Shown piece by piece: positions 19,311 through 28,487 of a stretch of 28,487 nt of DNA; within the stretch, counting starts at the first letter, position 1; each line of letters starts with the position of its first letter. The notes beneath the pieces are model-generated. The model saw only the letters and a list, made by a program, of their open reading frames with translations. It was not told the origin of the DNA and ran no database searches. A program made the position numbers and the translations under genes. Origin of the DNA: Chara braunii. Lineage: Eukaryota; Streptophyta; Charophyceae; Charales; Characeae. Location: contig BFEA01000034.1 of assembly GCA_003427395.1 (NCBI GenBank), positions 3,962,132 through 3,990,618 of the forward strand, written 5' to 3'.

Positions 19311-19861
19311 CCGAGGATCCGCGATTATCGGGGTGTTGGCGGCGAGTCCAAAAGGAAAAATGGAGGTCGAAGGTGGTTCACTGATGATCCACCGTCCGGA
19401 AGACGGACATCGCGGACCGTCCTCGTCCAAAACGTCCACCAACGGCCTCGTCATTTTACCGTTGGCGGTGATTGGCGGTACGGCCCTGTCGGTTCGTCGG
19501 GCGGCCCCACGCTGGTGCCGTGGCTAGCATCGGACGTCTTCGGCCGGGTCCTGGAGGGGTCGTGGCGTTCCCACCGGCTTCCCAACGGTCAAAAATACGG
19601 ATTTTTTAAGCGTCCTCCCCCAGCCGGTGCTTGCAGCAATTTCGTACGTTGGGGTCTTCCCTCTCGCAACGTGTGTCTCCGGTCGTCGCGATCGCGACAG
19701 CACGTGTTCTGTCTCGGCTGGCCTGTCGTTCATGGCTGACCTGTACCGCAGGCTGCCTTTGCTGCTGCTCGTCGCTTGTCGTTGTCATCTTCCATATCTG
19801 CATCCTCGGTCGTGTCCCTGGGAGGAAACAAACGAGGCGAACGCCAAAAACGGGCGGGAAG

Positions 19862-21543
19862 ATGGAGACACCACAGACGAAGACCACGTTGTCCGTCGGG
19901 GCTGGGGGGTCGTCACATCAGCGTTGCAGCACTGCGGAAGGCGGAAGGCGGCAGGCGGCTGTACGACCCAACTTTGTACAACCACCTGCCGTCCCACGAG
20001 ATTCTGTTGCCTCCGAGTGACGACGACGGTGACGACACCCGATCCTCAACGGTTCCTCTGGGAAGCGGTTCGACGCAGGATTGGATGGGGAGCCAGCTGT
20101 ACAGACAGACATCAACGCCGACGTACACTGATCTGCTGGAGAGGCGGACCCCCGTTGGTTATGACGCAGGACTCGTAGATCTCAGCTTCGGTTTGAGGTC
20201 TGGGAGTGCAGAGGACGTCACACACACCGTTCTCGTGAACCCAACTTCCGACACCAACCACGCACCGCCTTCAGTGGGGCTGTCGGGCCTTCCTGATACC
20301 CACGCCTGGTGTTCTGGTCAGTCGGGCGACGAACGTGGAGTCCTTTTGCGAAGGCGGGGGGCAGTGGTTACAGCAGGTGTGGCCGTGTCGAGGACAAGGA
20401 CAGGTGGATCGACGACGCCAACCGGTAGAATCGACGGACGAGGGGATGACGATGAGGGCTCCGCTGCGGAGGTCGTGGGACGAAAGGTTTGGGATGATCA
20501 TCGGCGACAATCCCGTCAATCGAGCAAGTCCGCCATAACGAGAGGGGTGGCGAACATTAATGTGAGGGCGGACGATGTATTCGGCGATTGCGATGGTGCA
20601 GGGGGCGAAGATTGCGCTGCAGGCAACGGGAGCAATGACAACGACGAGGACGATGACGGGAAGATGGAGATTCGTCCGATAGGGAGGAAGCGGGGAGGGT
20701 CAAGGGCCACAAACAAGTCTACAGAGCCGCGCGCGGGGCGGGGAGGCAAGAAGGGTGCGGGAGATACGTCGACATGTGAGGTAGCAAAAAGCAGGGATTT
20801 TTGGACCGTGGACCACATGATTGCTGTGATCCGAGCTAAAAGAGACCAGGACTTGCATCTGGCCGGCCTCGGCCACAACAGCGGAAGGATGAAGACGAAG
20901 ACATGGAAGTGGGACGACGTCGAGAAGAGGCTCGTGCAGATGGGGTTGATGAGTAGAAAGGCCGAGGACTGCAGGAAAAAATGGGACAACCTGTACCAGC
21001 AGTTCAAAACCGTGCACAAGTTCATGGGCGAATCGGGGAAGCCAAATTTCTTCACACTAACGCCGGGAGAGAGGAAGGAGCGGGGGTTCGATTTTCGGAT
21101 GGATGAACGTGTGTATTCGAAGATGAAGGCCATGTCCAGGGGCGATCACACTATACACCCCACGAATCTCGCGGACACAGGTGTGGCCGAAGGTGTTCAA
21201 ATGCCCTGTCCACGTGGAGGTCGGAATGAATCCGGCGGTAGCGAGGGATGCGGGGATGGACAGGACGACGATCAGGGATCGACGAGGGATTCAACGTTCA
21301 GCGGCGTTGGTGGTGGCGGGGGCGGCAGACGGAAGAATGTAAGACAGCAGACCTTCGACACGATTGCGGACGACGGTGGACAGCGCGAGCAAGAGGCAGT
21401 GCTCAATTCTGATGAGGCAATGCAACATTCTGGAGCGAGAGCTAGAAGTGCAGAAGGAACACTACGTGAAGGCCGACCAGACGAACTTCATGATGTGCAA
21501 CGCCCTTCTGGAGATTGCTAAAGCGATCCGCGAGCGATCCTAA
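19862..21543 (+). CDS. SANT/Myb-like DNA-binding protein of the Harbinger-like element (two frameshifts)
   Basis: The accessory protein of PIF/Harbinger elements binds element DNA and helps bring the transposase to the nucleus. Here a long open frame (19776-21521) carries a trihelix/SANT-like domain: FWTVDHMIAVIRAKRDQD (first Trp codon 20802), then KTWKWDDVEKRL, AEDCRKKWDNLYQQF and a basic FFTLTPGERKERG segment. The N-terminal half is acidic and low in complexity. The frame's first codon is TTG, so I place the start at ATG 19862 (METPQTK). Its frame joins the long frame only if one copy of a 7-bp tandem duplication (GCGGAAG, 19934-19940/19941-19947) is discounted. The C-terminus also changes frame: near 21366-21375 coding continues in the +1 frame as a coiled-coil-like segment (RQCNILERELEVQK) ending NALLEIAKAIRERS at TAA 21541-21543. 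The two shifts suggest a pseudogene or two sequencing errors. Confidence 0.75.
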
Positions 21544-22303
21544 TGCCGCTGGGCCACACATGTCCTACGTCCACGCGAATGCCACGTGTGCACTTCCGGA
21601 GCATCGGCGTTTACCGTCGTCCTGCGTGCTGCAGTGCGGTGTTGGGCAGGTTGTGGAGAGACGGCGGATCGTTTTTGGCACCACAGTTTTTTTTAAGCGT
21701 GGATTTGTTGGATGAGTGTGAAGGGTATTCATTGTTGTCATGCCCTGCGGCGCGTCCTTCGGTTTTGCATTAGGACCTCCGATTTTGAATACTGTTTAAC
21801 GTTGTGAGGCGTTGCCGTCACGCGTGGATGGCGATCCACCAGGGTCTTGTTTGGGGGGGTGTCGGTGAAGGAATAGGTGTCAGGGTGTGTTTTTCGGACG
21901 GGAGGGGGGGAAATGGCGGACAGGGGTACCTCGAGTTTTTGGGGGTGGCGGACGAAGGATATGTGGCGGGATCTTTCGACCTCCCCCAGGGTCCTCCCGC
22001 GCGCCCGCATGCGTTGTTGGCCATGCGAGGGATCAACAGCAGCCGGTGGGGAAAATGGTCCGTGCGTGATCGGCGAAGGGGCGGACTCTTGTGGATGGCG
22101 AGGCGTGTCCATGGTGTGCTGCGAGAGCGCGATATGTACAAAAGGAGAGTACGAGGGGCACTCCGTACGGCAATGATTCATTTCCCACTGTTCCAACGGC
22201 ACTGTCTGTGAATTGAGTCGTCGCCGCAGGCCTGCACATCCGCTTCGTCGCTCCACGCTTCCGCTTTGGGCTCCGCTGGCAGTGCCCCTTCATGCGCATC
22301 AAG
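21544..22303. other. Spacer between the two + strand genes
   Basis: The region probably holds the 3' untranslated end of the SANT gene and the upstream part of the next gene. A 135-codon frame (21804-22211, +) and a 172-codon frame on - overlap it, without recognisable motifs. The sequence is GC-rich, like the rest of the element. Confidence 0.4.
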
Positions 22304-22464
22304 CACGTGCGCCTCCTCGAACGTCGCCATCATTGTCGCGGCTCCGTGGCCAGTGCCCCTTCCTGCGCATCATCCACGTGCTCCTTCGGCCACGTGCCCG
22401 TCGTCGACTTCCACGCGTCCACCATCCACGTGGTCCTTCGTCGACGTCCTCCTTCGTCCACGTG
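22304..22464 (+). promoter_or_regulatory. Cluster of five CACGTG boxes upstream of the middle gene
   Basis: CACGTG occurs at 22304, 22375, 22391, 22427 and 22459, the last ending 26 bp before the presumed ATG at 22491. The surrounding words CAGTGCCCCTTCNTGCGCATC and TCCACGTG(G/C)TCCTTCG are duplicated, so the cluster arose by repeat growth. CACGTG is the core of the plant G-box/E-box bound by bZIP and bHLH factors. A promoter role is inferred from position only. Confidence 0.4.
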
Positions 22465-22490
22465 GTCGTCGTTCCCGATTTGCGGATGAG

Positions 22491-24092
22491 ATGGCACCGA
22501 GGAACGCCTCAGGGAAGGGCAGGAAAGATAGCGGAGTAGGGGATGGGGGGGAAACCCAAAAAGGCAGAGGCCACGTGCCAAAGTCAAAAAGGAAGCGCGT
22601 CGATGAGGCTAGCTCCGAACACAATGACGACTTCCAGGCAGAGCAAGTGGTGATGGTGGATCCGCAAGGGACAACAGGGGCGATGCGATTGGGTTTTGGG
22701 CGGGATGGGGTGTCGAGGGAACAACTGTCCCCTATCAAACAGAGCATCGTTGTTGGTGGCGCCGGGATGTTGCCAAGGACCCCGAAGGCGGCAGGGGTTG
22801 TCATCACGGAGGCGCGCGTTTCGAGGCAACTTCCGGCGGTGGTGGGCCAGGGTCATCCACGTCAGCCACTCCCCCTGCAATAGGCGGGGGGTTCACATGG
22901 AGGCAAAGCACCGTCCGCGCAAAAGGGCGATACGACGGCGAGCGACACTCGTACGTCGGCGGCGGATCACAGCAGTAGAAGCGTAGTCGCCGAAGGTGCG
23001 GAGGAGGCGAGGGTCGATGACGTCCGTCACGACGATGGGAGAAGAGAAGGAAAGCGGGAGGGCGATGACGACGACGACCGTCCACTTGTCACGAGGTTGA
23101 AGGGAGCGGCAAAGGAGGACGATGTGGAGGAGAGGTCGAAGTTGTGGGTTGATTGCGACGCTTTCTGGGATCAGGGCCCGGGGAAACCATTGAGGGAGGC
23201 GGTAGGTGACTGCGCGGACTACTTTGTCGCCATCGCTAACGGAGGTGCAGGAGCTGAACCGCCTGCGATGCTCGTAATGCCGCCGAATGATGTGCCGCGC
23301 TTCAAGATCGAGGACCCTGCGAAGCGCGAACCCGCTTTGTGCAGAGCGCGCAACGTGGAAAAACTGGTGTTGCGCACCATCCACGGCTGGATCTTCAAAT
23401 CGTCGTCGAGGTCGACTGGCTTCGCTTGTGCAGAGTCGTACATCAGCGTGGACTTAGCTACAGACGTCGCACGAGCAGTTTGGCAGGGATACGAATGGTC
23501 GAACGTGGTTTCCCCTACCCTGGTCTACCACACGCTGGCGATAAAGATGGACGTTCCTTTGTGGTTCGCGGGGGTGAAGATTGTGGACCGGCCTGAAGAC
23601 GACGACATGGCGGCGCGGCAGGAGGCGACAATTCTTCGCATGGTGGACTGCTGGACAGATGCAGTCTGGTGTGGATAACGGGCGGATGGCGGCCGTGTGA
23701 AACAGGAGAGGTAGTCTCGGCTTGCGGATGATTGTCTTCGAGCGTTGTTGAGCGCGTGCATGTGGATCATGCGCATGGGTGGTGACGACGACCGATCGCA
23801 CTACGAGGCGTGGTTCTACGCGTCCATGGTCGCCAAACCCACAATGATAGCAGCGGGGTCCTACATCTTCAACTGGCGGCGACACATCGTCGACACCGCC
23901 AACCTCGTCTTGGATCGTATAGGGAAGGCTCACCTGACGTTGGGAGATTACCCGCATTGCATTCCGGAATGGTCTGATTGTGGGTTGGTGTTCGGGCACA
24001 ACGCGGCCCTGAAGAATGCAGCGGAAGCCGCGAAACACGGCTGGATCGGCAGCGGGCCCCCGGCGGAGGATGATGGAGATGACGACAGTTGA
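22491..24092 (+). pseudogene. Unrecognised transposon-borne gene (third gene), interrupted
   Basis: One reading frame from ATG 22491 to TGA 24090-24092 spans 533 codons with three internal stops: TAG 22881, TAA 23676 and TAG 23712. The first third is low in complexity and charged, with a possible nuclear localisation signal (PKSKRKRVD) near residue 30. From about residue 217 it looks like a folded protein: SKLWVDCDAFWDQG, then PPNDVPRFKIEDP, HGWIFKSSSRSTGFA, ESYISVDLATDVARAVWQGY, VDRPEDDDMAARQEATILRM, and past the stops HYEAWFYASMVAKPTMIAAG and SYIFNWRRHIVDTANLVLD. Sense coding continues on both sides of each stop, which argues for recent inactivation. Near 22820-22960 another frame (ATSGGGGPGSSTSATPPAIG) is also protein-like, so a compensated frameshift is possible there. 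I do not recognise the family. Its place between the SANT gene and the transposase suggests a role in transposition. Confidence 0.65.
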
Positions 24093-25292
24093 CACGTCGG
24101 TTCGTCCACAACGCAGCGGCGGGGTGCGGATCGGCGACCGATTGGCGAGGGGGATCACGAAACGACCAACTGGCCGCCTTCGACTGCAGACGTTGGCGCA
24201 CGGGCGGGACAAGTGTTGGCGGGTGTTGGTGGTTGAGCAGGGGGAAAGGTGAGCTGGCCGGTCCTGCGCAGCTCGAACGACGTGGCGACGTCAGCAGGTG
24301 GCAGGACTGGCAGCAGGCGGTCCAACGGCGTGGCGACGTCAACAGATGGCGTCGTAGTACATGTCTTGTGAACGATTTATTCGTGTTTTTTTTTATTTTT
24401 TATTTTTTTTTATTTTTATTTTTTATCGGAGCACACTTTACACTTGTGCTCCACAAAAGGGTTTCTTAACTCGGTGGATGACACCACCGAAATGTACGTA
24501 AACGGCAGGAGTAGTGCGTCTTTGGTGTGGGTCGCTTGAACGGTGGACAGTCAGGAGAGAAGTGGATCGCCGCCTGAACTTTGTTGTGTTGTTCAAATGA
24601 TTTCCTCAAATTTATGTTTTTGTGTCGACGGCGTGTGTGTGCATGCTTACGATTGCGTACGCAGTGCTTCTTTTATTGTCGTCTGTGTGGGTTTATCATG
24701 TAACGCAGGCGTTAATGACCATCGCATGCTCGTCCACATCTTCTTTTGTATGCGGCATACTCATTCGGTCGTACGACTCGTGGCGTCGTTATCATCGCCG
24801 ACACCTGAGAAAGCAAAAGAAAACAAGGAAATAGGAAGGAACCTATCCACACACTTTCATTGTCATCCTTTTATGTTTGCTGCCCGTGTTTCCCTTCATA
24901 ATGCCATCGCTAAAACCTGATGATCGCGCGCACCGCATGAAAGCCAAAATAAACGAAAAAACAAATAAATGGATGGTCACCGCGCAGTTGCCGAATAAAC
25001 ACATCTTTCGTGAGTTTTTCTTTCATTTCTTTTTCAATGCACGTGAGTTATTAGTGGAACAACGAAGCTTTTCCGACTGCATTTAGCAAACACAAAGACG
25101 CGCAGACGACATGCATGACAGACATTCCATGTAGTTGAGAAAAAACATGTGTGCTCGAAAGAAGGATAGCAATTGAACGCACGAACATGTCCTCACACAA
25201 ACATCATAAGAAAGCACACACCGTTCAAGCTCAAGGAAAACTGCGCTGTAAAGCACTTGCGAAACAGCGGGCTGACGAATTTGTTTGTGCCG

Positions 25293-25325
<33 letters not shown>

Positions 25326-25608
25326 CCCCCACCCGCCCCTCCCTATTTCTCGTCCCGGATTCCACAGAAATTGCGCGGGAATACCATTTCGTCGGCTACA
25401 ACAACAATGAACCCGCACCACTGCCAATGATCGACGGACTGGACAACAAGTCTGCCCTCAACTACAACAAAAAACACCTAAAAACAACCTGTCCGCAACG
25501 GCGAACCCTCCGAAGCAATCATGCGCATAAGAGGAAGACGTAGGCGTTGTCGATCGATGATGGCGGAACACGAGTTGAAGGGGACAAACAGGCCGGCGGC
25601 AGGCAGGA
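24093..25608. other. Convergent 3' spacer; no confident gene
   Basis: About 1.5 kb lies between the 3' ends of the + strand gene and the - strand transposase. It contains a duplicated CGTGGCGACGTCARCAGRTGGC word (24281-24350) and a TTTTTATTTT-rich stretch (24385-24425) that could serve for polyadenylation. Three short frames (24543-24920, 24877-25086, 25151-25543) are unrecognised. Base composition is less GC-rich than the flanking genes. Confidence 0.4.
25293..25323. repeat. 31-base poly-C run
   Basis: Thirty-one consecutive C are followed by AACCCCCACCCGCCCC. The Pro-rich and Gly-rich frames over it are artefacts of the run. Its length is likely to be misassembled or polymorphic. Confidence 0.95.
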
Positions 25609-27246
25609 TCACATGTGTTTCATTCGCTCCGCCAGCGCATTGCGGAGCGAGTGAGCCGCGTGCGTCGAAGTCAACATCGTCACCGGCTGCGGGGGACGAT
25701 GAATCCCCAGGTCCACGCGACGCCTCACCCCGTTCTCATCGACCTCCCACAACAAATTCTCGTTGAACTCGATACCGGCATCGAGCAGGATGTTGTGGAG
25801 AATGCAGACTGCCGTGAACTGTTGCAGTAGAGTGTCGAGGTTCGTCTTGTGCGTCCGAAGGAAGAGCCTCTACATCCCCTTCAACCTCCCGAGCACCCTC
25901 TCCACAACACCTCTTGCGACCTTCTGTTTCGTGTCGAACCTTTCCTCGTCCGGGTGCTGACTGATTCCTCCGTATGACACCACTACCCATTCAGAAGGAG
26001 GATACCCGTTGTCGCCCAAGATGTATCCGTTCGTCCTCACCCCTCTCGGCAGCGTGACAAGCGGCCCTCGAAACAACAGTCCCTCTTCCGCTCGCCTCGA
26101 CAGACTTGACAGCTGGATCACCCTAATGTCGTGGCAGCTCCCAGGATATCCAACGAACACGTCAAGCACGCGCAGATCCAGGTCCACCACCACTTGCGCA
26201 ATGACGGAGAAATGGTGCTTGCGGTCGAAGTAGTTCTCGCTCAGCGCGTTCGCCGGTTTGTCCACGTAGATGTGTGTGCAGTCAACTGCGCCATGGCAGT
26301 TGGGAAAACCCTTCTCCAGAAACGCCTGTAGCACGACGTGTTTCCGCAGCCCAGTCGGCCACGATATCTTGTCCCCGTACGCCCTCAACAAAGCGGCTGT
26401 CACATCGCGCACAGCTCGAACTCCAGAAGTCTTGCCTATGCCGAAGGATGATGTGCTGTTCTCGTATGACTCTCCTGTAGCCCACCTATAGAGCGCGTAC
26501 GCGACGATCTGCTCTGGCTGAAGTGGTTCCCTGTAAAACGTCACCTGTCATTGCAAATGAGGCGCACAGGCTTCGCTGATCTCCATGAACACTCTCCTGG
26601 ACATGCGGAGCTTTTCACGGAAGTAGTCGTCTGTCGCGTCATCGCACACCCGCAAATCCTCCCAAGTCCCGCCAGTTCTCCGCCTCATCCACCAACGTGG
26701 CGTCGCCCGAGGAAGCAAACCGCACCCGATTGCAGCGCACAGCTGAACCACGGCCTCCGAAGTGGCGATGCAGTCCGGGGCGTCCAACACCCTCTGCAAC
26801 AGAAGCCTCTGCCGCCGCCTCGAAAGCGCTGCCTTCATGCGCCCGGCCCGGCCGCCCTCTCCAATTGGAAATGACGGACAACGACAACTGCAGCCGCCGC
26901 GACAGCTGTCTTCTCCCTCGTCGACAACACAACACGGACATCGCCATCGCAGCCCTCCATGACGCCCTTCCAACACGAAAAACAACGTCCACAGCCACCC
27001 ACCTGCGTGTACCTCTGCCACCACGATTGAAGACGCCTGCAACCAGGTGAGGAGGACAGCCCTGCCTAACGATGTTCTGCCCCGGTTGGAGCGTCCGCCC
27101 ACCACCGCTGAAGTAAGGAACCGCCGCGCGGCTCCACGTGGCGAGCGCAACTGCTGATCAGACGTCTTCGTTTTGCCGCGTCGACCACACTTGAGCGTTT
27201 CGCCGCGTTGACCACAGTGGTGGTGCGGCGGCGCAGAAATACGCAA
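25609..27246 (-). pseudogene. PIF/Harbinger DDE transposase (nuclease), two in-frame stops
   Basis: This enzyme would cut and paste the element at TWA target sites. One - strand frame runs from ATG 27246 to TGA 25609-25611 (545 codons) with internal TGA at 26548-26550 and TAG at 25870-25872. N-terminal part: Arg-rich, then TGGTWEDLRVCDDATDDYFR and LRMSRRVFMEI. After the TGA: VTFYREPLQPEQIVAYALYR, a helix-turn-helix-like region with SSFGIGKTSGVRAV, then the catalytic motifs GAVDCTHIYV (first Asp), GYPGSCHDIRV, LGDNGYPPSEW (second Asp) and VVERVLGRLKGM (Glu). After the TAG the same frame continues RLFLRTHKTNLDTLLQQF, then TAVCILHNILLDAG and WEVDENGVRRRVDLG. The TGA fits a C-to-T change of CGA, and the TAG a G-to-A change of TGG. 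The open frame starting at 26544 begins with GTG and is not a real start. Family assignment is strong; activity is unlikely. Confidence 0.88.
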
Positions 27247-27518
27247 CGCGATGGAAACCGAAACCCTGCGAGGCGTGGACTGCCCCCTCGACGACCCGCC
27301 TGTGCGCCGCCACCACGTCGCTACGCAAGAAGAAAATTCGAATTTCGAATTTCGAACGGGGCCGTTCCCGCCTTGCCGATTTTCTTTTCCAGGGCCCGTG
27401 ACGCATTCCCGTTGTTCGCCTTTTGGACCACCACGACTCCTACACGGACATCCTGATTCGGAGGCCGGACAAGCCCCTCGCGGCCGTCTGTAATCTCATG
27501 AAACTGGCCGCGGGAGGG

Positions 27519-27540
27519 CCCCGAGGATTCGTCCTCGGGG
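27519..27540. repeat. Hairpin with TTCG loop in the right subterminal region
   Basis: CCCCGAGGA (27519-27527) pairs with TCCTCGGGG (27532-27540) around a TTCG loop. It lies immediately inside the right inverted-repeat block and contains the same CCGAGGA word as the left end. Confidence 0.9.
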
Positions 27541-27545
27541 CGATT

Positions 27546-27563
27546 CTCCGAGGACAGGTGGAA
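27546..27563 (-). repeat. Right inverted-repeat block of the large transposon
   Basis: CTCCGAGGACAGGTGGAA is the exact reverse complement of 19180-19197. Beyond it, GGACCCC (27587-27593) may correspond to GGGGAC at 19149 in an outer, decayed TIR. Confidence 0.75.
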
Positions 27564-27665
27564 TGACACCTCGAAAAATCAATCTTGGACCCCGGCCTGT
27601 TCCATTTCCGGGTAGACTGTGAGGACCCCGGCCTCAAAATCTTATTGGCAATTCAAGTGCTGTTC

Positions 27666-27666
<1 letters not shown>

Positions 27667-27714
<48 letters not shown>
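27667..27714. repeat. 48-base poly-A run
   Basis: Forty-eight consecutive A directly follow CTGTTCC. It could be a retroelement tail, since the preceding 27597-27666 is not part of the transposon, but no flanking duplication was seen. Confidence 0.9.
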
Positions 27715-27717
<3 letters not shown>

Positions 27718-27741
27718 GGACCATGAATCTTGCCTTTGAAA

Positions 27742-27795
27742 TGGAAATGTACATTGTACACCACAAATTGGAAATGTACATTGTACACCACAAAT
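27742..27795. repeat. 27-bp tandem duplication
   Basis: The unit TGGAAATGTACATTGTACAC plus CACAAAT occurs twice at a 27-bp period. Each unit contains TGTACATTGTACA, an imperfect palindrome. Confidence 0.9.
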
Positions 27796-28384
27796 TAGAT
27801 CCATCTTGGATCCTATGCCATCGTGTCAGTGTTGATCATGGTGTACGCGGTGTTTCCCTTGATGCTTGTCCTCCCCTCTCTCTTTCCCTTCCGTCCTATC
27901 TGCTTGCATCGATCCGTTTTATCCTTGTAGTCTCCCCTCCTGCTATTACGCGCCAGGTGTGTCGCTCCCCGTTTGCACCCCCCCCCCCCCCCCAGTCGAT
28001 GCCTCTTGACTCCGTCGTTTTCCTCCTCCCTGCCGCCCGTTGAGAGCATCACCACAAGCAAGGTCGTTAAAAATTTTGCGAACAAACAATGCAGGCTCAT
28101 AATAGCCTCTGCTGCTACTCAATGAAGGGTGGGGGATGATGAGAAAGGGAGGCACAGCTACTGGCAGGTCCCGGTCTTTGTGTTAGCCAGACCCCCACTG
28201 GCGGCCCCAACCCTATACCCTAACCATTAGGGGCAAGGGGCAACATGAAATCTCCCCTTCACAGAGAGAGGAAACTATGCTTGCAGGGGTCCCCTCTAGA
28301 TAGTCTTAGGAGTAGGTAGTAGTTGAGAGAAGAATATAGAAAAAAAAAAAAAAAAAAAAAAGGGGGAAAAAAAAAAGAAAAAAA
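27796..28384. other. No gene seen; homopolymer runs
   Basis: There is no recognised gene. The stretch has a C-run near 27978-27993 and A/G runs at 28340-28384. The frames at 27585-28043 (+) and 27813-28100 (-) are crossed by homopolymers and have no motif. Confidence 0.45.
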
Positions 28385-28394
28385 GCATGGCAAC

Positions 28395-28487
28395 CGCGGA
28401 CCCGGACCTGGACCCGGACATGTCTGGACCGAGGCCCAGACATTTGTCTGGACTGGTCCAGACATCTGGGAATCTGGACAGGCACCG
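28395..28487. repeat. Short inverted and direct GTCTGGAC/ACCCGGAC words
   Basis: ACCCGGAC occurs at about 28399 and 28411, and GTCTGGAC, GTCCAGAC and CCCAGACA alternate to the window end. Many of these words are mutual reverse complements. It continues past the window, so the element type cannot be judged. A similar TCCGGA/GTCCGGG cluster lies at 62-105. Confidence 0.6.

Larger units (their letters stand above)
19149..27596. mobile_element. Candidate three-gene PIF/Harbinger-like transposon (degenerate copy)
   Basis: The segment is defined by content and by inverted flanks. It carries a SANT/Myb-like gene (+), an unrecognised gene (+) and a DDE transposase (-), convergently arranged. The flanks share an inverted 18-bp match (19180-19197 and 27546-27563) and a dense set of CTCCGAGGA/TCCTCGGAG words that is not seen elsewhere in the window. 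The extreme ends are uncertain: GGGGAC at 19149 and GGACCCC at 27587-27593 could be the outer TIR, but no 3-bp target duplication is evident. A SANT protein plus transposase is the known two-gene plan of Harbinger elements; the extra gene is unusual. All three genes carry disabling changes. Confidence 0.6.

Noticed and set aside
19776-19776. Start of the SANT gene at 19776
   Set aside because: The codon is TTG in a eukaryotic sequence. ATG 19862 in another frame, joined across a 7-bp duplication, gives a more coherent N-terminus.
26544-26544. Independent transposase start at 26544
   Set aside because: The codon is GTG, and the same frame continues upstream through a single TGA into transposase-like sequence, so it is a break in one gene and not a start.
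25870-27246. The + strand and alternate-frame ORFs over the transposase
   Set aside because: They are shadows of the GC-rich - strand coding frame and lack motifs.

Overview
This is a gene-poor, repeat-dominated piece of a eukaryotic nuclear genome. Indicators are a U2 spliceosomal RNA retropseudogene, many microsatellites and minisatellites, long homopolymers, several families of small terminal-inverted-repeat (TIR) elements, and a large PIF/Harbinger-like DNA transposon. There is no operon structure and no rRNA or tRNA gene that I can support. The U2 fragment has plant-like stem II sequence. The transposon proteins resemble, from memory only, proteins that are abundant in streptophyte algae such as Chara. 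I offer that lineage as an inference.

Layout. Positions 1-9,500 are a mosaic of repeats: polypurine tracts, a 115-bp tandem array carrying a MITE-like end, MITEs with TTA target duplications, and a cluster with a hammerhead-ribozyme-like motif in direct and inverted copies. It also holds a TTAA/TA-flanked MITE with a 42-bp hairpin, an array of palindromic TTTGGCGC octamers next to a TTTCCCGCC minisatellite, and two longer TIR elements. One of those contains a U2 retropseudogene with clear target-site duplications. Positions 9,500-12,350 are tandem-repeat DNA (a 335-bp pair, a poly-A block, a 66-bp array) ending at a TATA-like box. Positions 12,350-18,250 hold no convincing gene. Positions 18,265-19,103 hold two more small TIR elements.

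The main genic content is at about 19,150-27,600. It is a candidate three-gene PIF/Harbinger-like transposon: a SANT/Myb-like gene on + (19,862-21,543), a second + strand gene of a family I do not recognise (22,491-24,092), and a DDE transposase on - (25,609-27,246). The flanks share an 18-bp inverted match and repeated CTCCGAGGA-type motifs. All three genes are damaged in this copy: two frameshifts in the first, three in-frame stops in the second, two in the third. The element therefore looks recently inactivated. By analogy with Harbinger elements, the SANT protein would act with the transposase in DNA binding and nuclear import. The role of the middle gene is unknown and is the most interesting open question in the window.
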